From NCBI GenBank assembly GCA_934796165.1, contig CAKVOU010000004.1:1-64000 (forward strand): a stretch of DNA of 64,000 nt, in the 5' to 3' direction. This document shows positions 8,754 to 16,696 of the stretch, one piece after another. Each line of letters opens with the position of its first letter. Position 1 is the stretch's first letter. Source of the DNA: an uncultured Eubacteriales bacterium (GTDB taxonomy: Bacteria > Bacillota > Clostridia > Oscillospirales > CAG-272). The translations under genes and the position numbers were made by a program. Below the pieces are notes generated by a model that did no database searches, had not been told where the DNA came from, and saw only the letters and a program-made list of their open reading frames with translations.

Positions 8754-9731
8754 TCAATGTAAGCCGGAATTCCCGGAGCCGGATGATACGGAAACGCTCT
8801 CCCGGAGTCCCTCCAGAATCCGGCGGGCATCCTGAAAGCGCTCCGATCTGGTCTTTGCCGCGAAAACGCCGATCAGATACCGCTTTCCGGCAAGCTCTGT
8901 CGTGACAATCACGCTGTATTTACCTTTCCCGAGCGAGCCGGTTTTGAGCCCCGTCACCGCGGAATCATAAAATTCACTGCCCGGGTCAAGCATCAGGTTG
9001 GTGTTCACCCAATGATTGGTTTCGCCACTTGCGTAGGTCACGTCATCCTCAGACAAGCCCGCGTACCTCATGATATCTGCATTTTCCGCCGCAAGCCGTG
9101 CAATAATTGTCATATCTTCCACGGTGGAATAATGCGCTTCCTCGGTGTTGCCGTCCGGCGAGAGGAATCTGCTTCCGCAGAGTCCGATCTCTTCACCGTA
9201 GCGGTTCATACCGTCCACGAACGCATTCACCGCCGCGGTTGCTTCCGCTTCCGGATCGTCGAGCAGAACCTTCCCCCCTGCGGCGGCAAGCACATACGCC
9301 GCGTCATTGCCGGACGGGAGCAGGATCCCCTCAATCAGCATTTTCACCGTCAGCGTGTGCCCACGTTTGATATAAGCGATCGACGAGCCGGACGCGATCA
9401 TTTTTACCTCGTCCCCTGCCGTAACAAGCTTGTCCGGAGACAAAAGCGTCAGGGCATACAGGATTGTCAGCAGTTTGGTCGTGCTGGCGGGATACACGAC
9501 GCGCGATTCGCCCCTGACGAACAGATATTCCCCTGCGTCCATATCATACACAAATGCCTGTCCCGAGGAAATATCAAAATCAAGCGGTTGCGCCGAGGTC
9601 GGGATATACCCGTCATCCCCCGGCTGATGAAGCACCGCGCGTTCCTTTGAAGAGCAGGCGGCAAGGACCAACGGGCACAGCAAAAAGCAAGCGGCAAGAA
9701 GCAGCGCTGTGATGCGGAAAATTATTTTCAT
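8754..9731 (-). CDS. D-alanyl-D-alanine carboxypeptidase (S11), probable lipoprotein
   Basis: 325 residues, a DacA/DacF-like low-molecular-weight penicillin-binding protein that trims the terminal D-Ala of peptidoglycan stem peptides outside the membrane. Catalytic motifs are complete: SxxK as PASTTK (Ser83, Lys86), SGN at 140-142, and KTG near 262. The signal sequence ends in a lipobox-like LAAC (Cys26), so it may be lipid-anchored rather than held by the usual C-terminal amphipathic helix, which is not obvious. It overlaps the upstream DUF2974 gene by 4 nt. In spore formers such enzymes act in vegetative wall or cortex maturation; which applies here cannot be read from sequence. Confidence 0.9.
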   Translation of the reverse strand: MKIIFRITALLLAACFLLCPLVLAACSSKERAVLHQPGDDGYIPTSAQPLDFDISSGQAFVYDMDAGEYLFVRGESRVVYPASTTKLLTILYALTLLSPDKLVTAGDEVKMIASGSSIAYIKRGHTLTVKMLIEGILLPSGNDAAYVLAAAGGKVLLDDPEAEATAAVNAFVDGMNRYGEEIGLCGSRFLSPDGNTEEAHYSTVEDMTIIARLAAENADIMRYAGLSEDDVTYASGETNHWVNTNLMLDPGSEFYDSAVTGLKTGSLGKGKYSVIVTTELAGKRYLIGVFAAKTRSERFQDARRILEGLRESVSVSSGSGNSGLH

Positions 9732-10936
9732 AGATCCCCCTCCCGCCCCGTTTTTTCGGAAAGCCGGGAAGTGTTCTCTGAAAGAGCCTTTTCCTTCCGT
9801 TCCGGCGGCGGAACCGACGTACTCTCCTTCGGTTCCCGCTGAAGCGCGGTAATTCGTAAAAAGAGTCGGCGGAAGCGTTGACGGGTCTCTTTGTCAAAAT
9901 TCCGGTAGGAGTTTCTCACCGCCAGAAGACTGACGAGTCCGGCTCCGGTCAGCTGACCGAGCGTCTCCGCTTTGGTTGCGCCGATCAGCTCAAACAGAAG
10001 CTCCACGAATTCCCGCCGCTCCTCCTTCGGAACCCGGTCAATTCCGTTGCGGATGCTCTCATCCAGACGCCTGCCGAACTCCGAGCGTCCGTCGGCACGG
10101 GAAAGGCGGTCTCCCGAGACATACCACGAAAGCGGCTTATGTTGCATCAGTCCGCGCTCGGCGGAAAGGACGTATTCCGTTTTTCCGCCGCGGAAAAAGA
10201 ATCCGCCGACCAGCGAAGATTCCGGGATGAAGGTCACAATGCGGTCGGCAATCTCCGAAAATGCGTCTGACCGGACAAAGCTTTCCTCAAAGCCGGGACC
10301 GTCGTAGCTGTAAACACAGCGGATACGCGCGCGGGTAGCCGGATCCGCCGAAACGGCGGCATAGATTGCGAGGTTTCCGCCCTTGGAATGCCCGACGACA
10401 CGGAGATCGCCCGGATAACGCGCCGCGATGCGGTTTAAGTACAGGGTTGCCTTTTCCTGAGACGGAATACTCGGCAGATAACTCAGATTGCAGTCCTCCC
10501 GCCAACCGACCAGTGACTGGTCAGTCCCGCGGAACACAATAACCGGGCTCCCGTCGGGGAGAAGAAAGGTCATTGCGGCAAACTGCTGTTCTTTTGACTC
10601 GTCGGTCTCGCTGACGTATCCGGTCAGAAAAAGCTCCGAAAAGCGTCTTGTGCGGCAAAGGCACTCAAAAAACTGCTGAACGTCGGTCTTCAGCACCTTT
10701 CTGCCGCCGTCCGTCAGCTGTTCGGGGGAGATCACAACGCCGGCGTCGGGAAACGGCAGGACATGATCCCCGTCCACACCCCGGAAGTCCAGGTAGGACG
10801 CGGTGGACAGAATCAGTCCGTCCACCTCGGAAAACGGCGCCGAAGGAACCAAAGCCCGGTCATTTTCCCCGGTTGCGAGAAAGGAAAGATCCCCCCGCCA
10901 GATCAGGTATTCCGAAAGCGAATACGTCGGATCCAT
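9728..10936 (-). CDS. DUF2974 family alpha/beta hydrolase
   Basis: 402 residues of the Mbeg1-like (DUF2974) family. The lipase-type nucleophile elbow GHSKGGN is clear at about residue 180, preceded by an IVFRGTDQS segment typical of class 3 lipase folds. Substrate is unknown. The ORF opens 46 codons earlier, but the ATG at 10936 has AGGAGG and starts MDPTYSLSEYL like relatives. The last ~40 residues are polar and charged and look disordered. It is translationally coupled to the carboxypeptidase gene. Upstream on the minus strand is an AT-rich tract with a TATAAT-like box but no convincing -35. Confidence 0.8.
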   Translation of the reverse strand: MDPTYSLSEYLIWRGDLSFLATGENDRALVPSAPFSEVDGLILSTASYLDFRGVDGDHVLPFPDAGVVISPEQLTDGGRKVLKTDVQQFFECLCRTRRFSELFLTGYVSETDESKEQQFAAMTFLLPDGSPVIVFRGTDQSLVGWREDCNLSYLPSIPSQEKATLYLNRIAARYPGDLRVVGHSKGGNLAIYAAVSADPATRARIRCVYSYDGPGFEESFVRSDAFSEIADRIVTFIPESSLVGGFFFRGGKTEYVLSAERGLMQHKPLSWYVSGDRLSRADGRSEFGRRLDESIRNGIDRVPKEERREFVELLFELIGATKAETLGQLTGAGLVSLLAVRNSYRNFDKETRQRFRRLFLRITALQREPKESTSVPPPERKEKALSENTSRLSEKTGREGDL

Positions 10937-11091
10937 GGCGCACCTCCTGCGTGTAAGCAATATATAATTATTATAACATAAATAAACATAAAAAGAAAGT
11001 CCTTTCCGCAAATTCTCACGGAAAGGACCGGTTCTTCCCCGCCTGTATCTGCCGGGGTTCGGCAATGGTGACAAGACACCCGATCGTGAAA

Positions 11092-12255
11092 CTATCTCCC
11101 GCGCATCAGCGAAGCTACTTCTCCGGCAAAACGGTCGGTCTCCCTCAGCGTATTGAACATCCCGAAGCTGACGCGGATCGCGCCGTCTTCCGAGGTGCCG
11201 AGCGTTCTGTGACCGAGCGCCGAGCAGTGAAATCCCGCTCTTACGGCACAGCCCCTTGCATCAAGCAGGTCTGCCGCCCGTTCCGACGGAACCCCGTCAA
11301 GGCTAAAGGAAAGCACCGAACCGGCGCGTTCGGGGGCAAGGACCTTTACGCCCCGGATGCTGTCCAGCCGGTCACGCAGGTGGGAAAAGAGGAATTCGTC
11401 ATGTGCGCCGATTGCCTCCACGCCGCGCTCCGTCACCTCCCTGACCCCTGCCGAAAGCCCCGCAAGAGCCGGGACGGCAAGCGTTCCCGCCTCGTACCTC
11501 TCCGGTGCCTCGTCCGGCATTTCGCCCTCCAGCGAACGTACACCGTTTCCGCCCTCGGTGAGGGTATCCAGCCTCAGCCCCGGACGGATGGCAAGAAATC
11601 CGCTTCCCATCGGACCGTACAATCCCTTGTGTCCCGGTGCGCACAGCACATCGATGTTCATTTCCGGCATACTGACCGGCAGATGTCCGAGCGATTGGGA
11701 TGCGTCAAGAATGAACAGAATTCCCTTGTCCCGACACAGCTTCCCGATTGCCTTCGCAGGAAGGACTGCCGAGCACAGGTTGGACGCGTGCGCACAGACC
11801 ACCGCCCGCGTATTCGGGCGGATCCGTCTTCCGATGGCGTCAAGAATTCTCTGTTCCGATGTTGGCGAGGCATCCTCCGGGAAGGTCGGAAAAACATCAT
11901 ACGAGATCTTTCCTTCCTTTGCCAGACGGTAGACCGGACGGTATACCGCGTTGTGTTCCATGTCGCTGATCAGAACATGATCGCCCCCTCGGAGCACCCC
12001 CTTGATCGCCGTGTTGATCGCGGCAGTCGCGTTGGGTGTGAAAACAACCCCGGAAGGATCATCAAGTCCTGCGAATTCCGCGATCGCTTCGCGGCAGCCG
12101 AATACCACCTCCGCCGCGCGGCGGGACAAGCGGTGCGCCCCCCTGCCGGGATTTCCGCAGTCCTCCCGCATAGCACGGGATACCGCATTGTATACGCTTC
12201 TCGGTTTCGGGCAGGTCGTCGCCGCGTTATCAAAATAAATCATATCGTCACTCAT
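11092..12255 (-). CDS. cysteine desulfurase-like class V aminotransferase (EF2568 type)
   Basis: 387 residues, PLP-dependent. Visible features: N-terminal YFDNAATTCPKP, His101 (EHNAV) stacking on the cofactor, Asp184 (LDASQ), PLP lysine Lys210 in APGHKG, and a candidate catalytic Cys344 in RAGFHCSALGH. The family (TIGR01977, EF2568) resembles NifS/SufS but is often found with selenium or molybdenum-hydroxylase maturation genes rather than IscU. Here it is preceded by a DUF3343 gene that overlaps it by 8 nt, suggesting sulfur or selenium trafficking. No iscU or tRNA-thiolation gene is adjacent. Confidence 0.85.
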   Translation of the reverse strand: MSDDMIYFDNAATTCPKPRSVYNAVSRAMREDCGNPGRGAHRLSRRAAEVVFGCREAIAEFAGLDDPSGVVFTPNATAAINTAIKGVLRGGDHVLISDMEHNAVYRPVYRLAKEGKISYDVFPTFPEDASPTSEQRILDAIGRRIRPNTRAVVCAHASNLCSAVLPAKAIGKLCRDKGILFILDASQSLGHLPVSMPEMNIDVLCAPGHKGLYGPMGSGFLAIRPGLRLDTLTEGGNGVRSLEGEMPDEAPERYEAGTLAVPALAGLSAGVREVTERGVEAIGAHDEFLFSHLRDRLDSIRGVKVLAPERAGSVLSFSLDGVPSERAADLLDARGCAVRAGFHCSALGHRTLGTSEDGAIRVSFGMFNTLRETDRFAGEVASLMRGR

Positions 12256-12499
12256 TCCGGTACTCCGTCACCGTGATCCCGGCGCCCCGGAGGACGCTGA
12301 CCGCGGATGCATGATACAGGCAGGGATAGGACACGCCGAACGCACAGCCGCCGTCCGCTCCGCCACGTTCTGTTTTTCGTACCGTAGCGGAAATGCCGGA
12401 CGCCGCAAGTGCACGCTTTGCGCGCATTGCCTGCGTATTGCTTCCGACCGTCGCAAGGCAGGCGTCACCGTAATACCCGTCAGAATCATTTCTGCGCAT
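12248..12499 (-). CDS. DUF3343 small protein, putative Se/S carrier
   Basis: 83 residues, DUF3343. The core CLATVGSNTQAMRAKRALAASGI and the later GCAFGVSYP segment fit this family, proposed to be a sulfur or selenium carrier related to YedF/TusA surroundings. Two cysteines (in the CLATV start and the GGCAFG segment) are available. The first ATG (12505) sits directly against GAGGGAGGG, too close to be used; the ATG at 12499 has GGAGG about 7 nt upstream and is chosen. The frame overlaps the desulfurase gene by 8 nt, so the two proteins probably work together; function is inferred from context. Confidence 0.75.
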   Translation of the reverse strand: MRRNDSDGYYGDACLATVGSNTQAMRAKRALAASGISATVRKTERGGADGGCAFGVSYPCLYHASAVSVLRGAGITVTEYRNE

Positions 12500-12505
12500 G
12501 AACAT

Positions 12506-12711
12506 CCCTCCCTCAATGTCATTTTATGTCGGATACCGCGCAGGCGTGCGCTGTTTCGTATATGGAACGATGCAGACGTTTGCTCTGAAACGGACATAGC
12601 CCAACAGGCGTGCGCGGTGCGAAGTGGCAAGACCGGGCTCCGTACATTACGGCGAACAGGTTCGTACCAACAACAGCCGGATGTCGGAACGTGAATACGT
12701 ATCCTGCACTT
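12506..12711. other. non-coding stretch upstream of the DUF3343/desulfurase pair
   Basis: About 200 bp without a supportable gene; frames open here lack ribosome sites and resemble no family. It should contain the promoter for the minus-strand pair, but no strong -35/-10 pair was found. Confidence 0.4.
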
Positions 12712-12746
12712 CGAAAAGAGCCGCCCCTCCTGTCCGGAGGGGCGGC
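12712..12746 (-). terminator. intrinsic terminator after the C_GCAxxG_C_C gene
   Basis: An 11-bp perfect GC-rich stem (12720-12730 with 12736-12746, loop of 5) followed on the minus strand by a short CTTTT run. It lies about 70 bp after the stop of the upstream minus-strand gene. Confidence 0.7.
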
Positions 12747-12816
12747 TTGACTGTATTTTTGAATCCGCATCCATTCCGGGCAGAAGTTGACGACACAAAG
12801 CCACCCGGTTTGTCAG

Positions 12817-13296
12817 TTATTCCGCATATTGATTCCTCGGCGGATTCTCCGCAAGATAGGCATCCAGAATTCCGGCAGCGTCCTTTACGAGTTCAAGACA
12901 AGGGCGTTTTTTGTAAAATGCCGCGTTCCGCTCCGACGGCTTTGACGGATCGCTTGCTCCGCGGTCACCAAGCCCAAGCAGATCCCGGCAGAGGTAAGAA
13001 CCGTTTTCGGCGCGGAATCTGCCCGCCAGCTCCTGCACGCGGGAATACAACTCCGCCTTTGCAGCTTTGGCTTCCGCGTCGTCATAGCCGTATAGCATGC
13101 CGACCGCCATCATCATACCGCTGATCGCCCCGCACATTTCCCGAAGTCTGCCCACTCCCCCGCCGAATGCCGACGACACACGGAGTGCCGTTTCCCCGTC
13201 AAGCCCGGTCAGGTCACAATAAGCGGCAAACACCGCCTGCGAACAATTGTATCCGCGGAGAAACAGCTCCGCCGCTATCGTTTTATGTTCCTGCAT
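12817..13296 (-). CDS. C_GCAxxG_C_C family redox protein
   Basis: 159 residues. It carries the family cysteine pattern: GYNCSQAV near residue 17, SSAFGGGVGRLREMCGAISG around 42-61, YLCRDLLG, and a C-terminal PCLELVKDAAGIL. Members (TIGR01909) are small putative redox or metal-binding proteins of anaerobes whose function is not established. The start at 13296 has AAGGAG at ideal spacing; the longer frame upstream is non-coding. It is monocistronic, with its own promoter (13400-13428) and terminator (12712-12746). Confidence 0.85.
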   Translation of the reverse strand: MQEHKTIAAELFLRGYNCSQAVFAAYCDLTGLDGETALRVSSAFGGGVGRLREMCGAISGMMMAVGMLYGYDDAEAKAAKAELYSRVQELAGRFRAENGSYLCRDLLGLGDRGASDPSKPSERNAAFYKKRPCLELVKDAAGILDAYLAENPPRNQYAE

Positions 13297-13399
13297 ATTT
13301 TTCTCCTTTTGCTGAATTTGCGGGGAAAGCTCTTCCCGGAAGACATACTGTATGCAAGAGTGCAACTGCTTGCGACAGCCTTCCCTTTTTACTGCTTTT

Positions 13400-13428
13400 A
13401 TTTTACGCTCTGTCCTGCGGATTGTCAA
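13400..13428 (-). promoter_or_regulatory. promoter of the C_GCAxxG_C_C gene
   Basis: Minus strand TTGACA (13428-13423), 17 bp, TAAAAT (13405-13400), about 104 bp before the start codon. The 13297-13641 intergenic region otherwise contains only the divergent gpmI promoter. Confidence 0.7.
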
Positions 13429-13569
13429 GCGGATTCAGGCAAAGAAAAGCGGCGCACCCGAAAGTAAGAAAAAAACTGCAAGCAGGAGTGCACCGCGGGA
13501 CAAGTCGCGGAATTCAGCAGATCTGCATGGTATGTACAACGATTATCTGTGAAAATTTCCGCAAACATC

Positions 13570-13597
13570 TTGCTTTTTGGGGAAAATCAGTTATACT
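13570..13597 (+). promoter_or_regulatory. promoter of gpmI
   Basis: TTGCTT (13570-13575), 16-bp spacer, TATACT (13592-13597), 45 bp before the gpmI ATG, which has GGAGG at 13627-13631. Confidence 0.65.
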
Positions 13598-13641
13598 ATA
13601 TCTGAATATATTTTTTACTTTATTTCGGAGGTTTCGTTACT

Positions 13642-15297
13642 ATGAAAAAGCTTGAAAAACTGTCCGGCTACCAAGGTGTCAAGGGTCCGGTCGTCACCAT
13701 CGTCATGGACGGCGTGGGACTGGCTCCCGCAAGACCCGGTAACGCCGTTGCCGATGCTTCGACCCCGACGCTCGATATGCTGATGAAGGATTATCCCTGG
13801 GTCTCGCTCAAGGCGCACGGCACTGCCGTCGGTCTTCCTTCCGACGACGACATGGGCAACTCCGAGGTCGGTCACAACGCGCTCGGTGCAGGTCAGGTGT
13901 TCGCACAGGGCGCAAAGCTGGTCTCCAACTCCATCGCGTCCGGCAAAATGTTTGAGTCCGAAACCTGGAAGAATCTGATTGCAAACGTCAAGAACAATCA
14001 TTCCGTTCTCCACTTCCTCGGTCTGTTCTCGGACGGCAACGTACATTCCCACATCGACCATCTGAAGGCAATGATCAGTGAAGCCAAGAAGGAGGGCGTC
14101 GCAACCGTCCGCGTGCACATTCTGCTTGACGGACGCGACGTCGGCGAGACCTCCGGCATGGATTATATCGTTCCGTTTGAGGCGTTTCTTGCAGAACTCA
14201 ACGACGCGACGTTTGACGCAAAGATCGCATCCGGCGGCGGACGTATGAAGATTACCATGGACCGCTACGAAGCAAACTGGGCAATGGTTGAGCTCGGCTG
14301 GAAGACCCACGTGCTCGGCGAGGGCAGACAGTTCGCGTCGGCAGAGGAAGCCTACACCACGCTCCGCAAGGAAACCGGCGCGATTGACCAGGATCTGCCT
14401 CCCTTTGTCATCGCAAAGGACGGCAAGCCCGTCGGCACCATGGAGGACGGCGATTCCGTGATCTTCTTCAATTTCCGCGGCGACCGTTCCATCGAGATCT
14501 CCCGCGCGTTTGACAGCGGCATGGAATTCGACAAGTTCAACAAGGTGCGTTCCCCCAAGGTCATGTACGCCGGTATGCTGGAATACGACGGCGACCTGCA
14601 CATCCCGAAGCACTACCTCGTCAATCCGCCCGAAATCACCAACACCATGTCCGAATATATGACCGACACGGGCATCCGCATCGCGGCGATCTCCGAGACC
14701 CAGAAATACGGTCACGTCACCTACTTCTGGAACGGCAACCGTTCGGGCAAGTTCAACGAGCATCTGGAAACCTATATTGAAAAGCCTTCGGACATCGTTC
14801 CGTTCGAGCAGCGTCCGTGGATGCAGTGCGCGGAGATCACCGACAAAATGATCGAACTGATCTCTTCCGGCAAGTATGATTTCATCCGCGTCAACTACCC
14901 CAACGGCGACATGGTCGGTCACACGGGCAACTACTACGCCACCAAGATCTCCATTGAAGCGCTGGATCTCCAGCTCGCGCGTCTGCTCCCTGTCATTGAG
15001 GCGGCGCACGGTGCGGCGATCATCACTGCCGACCACGGTAACGCGGACGAGATGTACGAAATCGACAAAAAGACCGGCGAGCCCAAGAAGAACCCCGACG
15101 GCACCTACAAGGCAAAGACCAGCCACACGCTCAACCGCGTTCCCTGCATCATCTTCAACCCGGAGAAACCCACGGGCTACAAGGTCAAGGAGGACAAGGG
15201 GCAGTTCGGACTTTCCGATGTAGCTGCAACCACCGTCAACCTGATGGGCTACAAGGCTCCCTCCATGTGGGACGAGTCGATTCTCGACGTGGACTGA
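13642..15297 (+). CDS. gpmI: 2,3-bisphosphoglycerate-independent phosphoglycerate mutase
   Basis: 551 residues, interconverting 3- and 2-phosphoglycerate in glycolysis; an Mn-dependent alkaline-phosphatase-fold enzyme. Key features: metal-binding DGVG at 23-26, catalytic Ser74 in DDDMGNSEVGHNALGAG, LFSDGNVHSH, the LDGRDV segment, and the C-terminal metal site TADHGNADEM. It is slightly longer than the usual ~510 residues, mostly from inserts near the C-terminus. GGAGG precedes the ATG by 10 nt. It is bounded by its own promoter and a terminator at 15325-15361. Codon use is strongly biased to C/G-ending codons, as for a highly expressed gene. Confidence 0.97.
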   Translation: MKKLEKLSGYQGVKGPVVTIVMDGVGLAPARPGNAVADASTPTLDMLMKDYPWVSLKAHGTAVGLPSDDDMGNSEVGHNALGAGQVFAQGAKLVSNSIASGKMFESETWKNLIANVKNNHSVLHFLGLFSDGNVHSHIDHLKAMISEAKKEGVATVRVHILLDGRDVGETSGMDYIVPFEAFLAELNDATFDAKIASGGGRMKITMDRYEANWAMVELGWKTHVLGEGRQFASAEEAYTTLRKETGAIDQDLPPFVIAKDGKPVGTMEDGDSVIFFNFRGDRSIEISRAFDSGMEFDKFNKVRSPKVMYAGMLEYDGDLHIPKHYLVNPPEITNTMSEYMTDTGIRIAAISETQKYGHVTYFWNGNRSGKFNEHLETYIEKPSDIVPFEQRPWMQCAEITDKMIELISSGKYDFIRVNYPNGDMVGHTGNYYATKISIEALDLQLARLLPVIEAAHGAAIITADHGNADEMYEIDKKTGEPKKNPDGTYKAKTSHTLNRVPCIIFNPEKPTGYKVKEDKGQFGLSDVAATTVNLMGYKAPSMWDESILDVD

Positions 15298-15324
15298 TCT
15301 CCTCCGCCGAACCCGCAATCAGCA

Positions 15325-15361
15325 AAAGCAGCCCCTCAAAAAACGAGGGACTGCTTTTTTG
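15325..15361. terminator. bidirectional terminator between gpmI and the HAD-Nudix gene
   Basis: Stem AGCAG/CTGCT plus CCCTC/GAGGG with one mismatch and an A-rich loop; T6 on the plus strand and T4 on the minus strand. It can serve both convergent genes. Confidence 0.8.
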
Positions 15362-15377
15362 TCCGACCTTGTATCGC

Positions 15378-16679
15378 TCAATCAAACAAAGTCGGAGACA
15401 TTCTGTTTTCATAGGAATCAAAGCACATGAGGATCTGTTCTTTCGTGCTTTTTTCCGTTGCAAAATCATCGGGAAGTTCCTCTTTTCTGAAAAACGCCGT
15501 TGCGACCGTTTCGGAATTGGATTCAAACCGTCCTCCCTCAAAGCGGCACAACACAAAAATCTTCACGACCCCGTAAGCATAATTTGTGACGTTATGCCGT
15601 CTCCAATCCTCAACGGCAATAATCTTTTCGGACCGGACCGAAAGTCCGGCTTCTTCCTTCACTTCCTTCTCCGCGTTGGATGCGACCGATTGATCCACGT
15701 CACACCAACCGCCCGGCAACGCCCATTTGCCGTTATTCTCCCGCACGAGCAGAATCTTTCCGTCAACGAACACCGCCGCCCGGGTATCGACTTTCGGGGT
15801 CTGATACCCCGACTCGTTACAGAACAGATCATAAACTTTTCCGACGGGAATTTCGGTTTTGTCGGAAATCATTTCGGCGGCAATCTGCCGGAGTGCCGTG
15901 TACCGCTCGCGGTCAAACTCGTCTTTTCCGTATTGCAGTCCCGCCTGGGCAATGCTCTGGATACGGATCGCGTATTCCAACCATTTGTCGTTCAGTCCGC
16001 ACGTTCCCGGTTCCGGCGCGCGGGCTTCCCCGAGTACGATCGGCAACAGGTCCACGGCATGGGAAATGAGGTAGGTTGCCCCCGCATCGCGGAGCTCTTC
16101 CTCGGTTCCGTAACCGAAGAGGACTCCCGCAGAGTCCACGCCGATCTCCTTTGCGCCGTCTACGTCAAAGTGGCGGTCGCCGACCATCAGAATCTTTGAC
16201 CTATCCGTTGCCCCCACGTGTTCCAGCGCGTAGGCAATAACCTCGCTCTTCGCCACTCGCGATCCATCCATGGTTGCACCGGCGATAAAGGTGAAATACG
16301 GCGTCAGCCCCAACTTGTCAAGAATCTGCCGCGCGTAAAACTCCGGCTTGGAGGTTGCGGTCAGCACCTGTACCCCTGCATCATACAATACTTTGAGGGT
16401 TTCGGGAATTCCGTCGTACACACGGTTTTCAAATACTCCGCGATCGCTGTAATACTCGCGGTAATACTTCACGCCGCGCTCCGCTTCTTCCCGGGTCAGC
16501 CCATAGTATTCCATATAGGAATCAATGAGCGGAGGTCCGATGAAGCGGTACAGTTCCCGCCGGTCGGTCACGTGAATACCGAACTTTTCAAGCGCGTAGG
16601 CGACCGAATGGGTCACACCCTCGCCCGAATCGATCAACGTTCCGTCCATGTCAAACAGTACGGTGGTATAGCGATACAT
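15378..16679 (-). CDS. HAD phosphatase-Nudix hydrolase fusion
   Basis: 433 residues joining two hydrolases. Residues 1-215 are a HAD phosphatase of the phosphoglycolate-phosphatase type: DMDGT (10-14), TATSKP (107-112), Lys144 and VGDRHFD (166-172). Residues 228-290 match the helical N-terminal part of YjhB-like Nudix proteins (LNDKWLEYAIRIQSIAQAGL), and 300-425 are the Nudix domain. The Nudix box (323-346) keeps the catalytic KEVKEEAGL core but has Gln in place of the first Glu. The start at 16679 has GGAGGG; the frame extends 7 codons further. It overlaps or abuts pepT. Probably nucleotide or sugar-phosphate clean-up; substrates are unknown. Confidence 0.85.
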   Translation of the reverse strand: MYRYTTVLFDMDGTLIDSGEGVTHSVAYALEKFGIHVTDRRELYRFIGPPLIDSYMEYYGLTREEAERGVKYYREYYSDRGVFENRVYDGIPETLKVLYDAGVQVLTATSKPEFYARQILDKLGLTPYFTFIAGATMDGSRVAKSEVIAYALEHVGATDRSKILMVGDRHFDVDGAKEIGVDSAGVLFGYGTEEELRDAGATYLISHAVDLLPIVLGEARAPEPGTCGLNDKWLEYAIRIQSIAQAGLQYGKDEFDRERYTALRQIAAEMISDKTEIPVGKVYDLFCNESGYQTPKVDTRAAVFVDGKILLVRENNGKWALPGGWCDVDQSVASNAEKEVKEEAGLSVRSEKIIAVEDWRRHNVTNYAYGVVKIFVLCRFEGGRFESNSETVATAFFRKEELPDDFATEKSTKEQILMCFDSYENRMSPTLFD

Positions 16680-16696
16680 AGATCCCTCCGTGTCCG

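Noticed and set aside
12268..12804. A Cys-rich 178-codon minus-strand frame
   Set aside because: It runs out of frame through the DUF3343 gene and across a terminator; no ribosome site.
13615..15318. A 567-codon minus-strand open frame
   Set aside because: It is antisense to gpmI and resembles no family.
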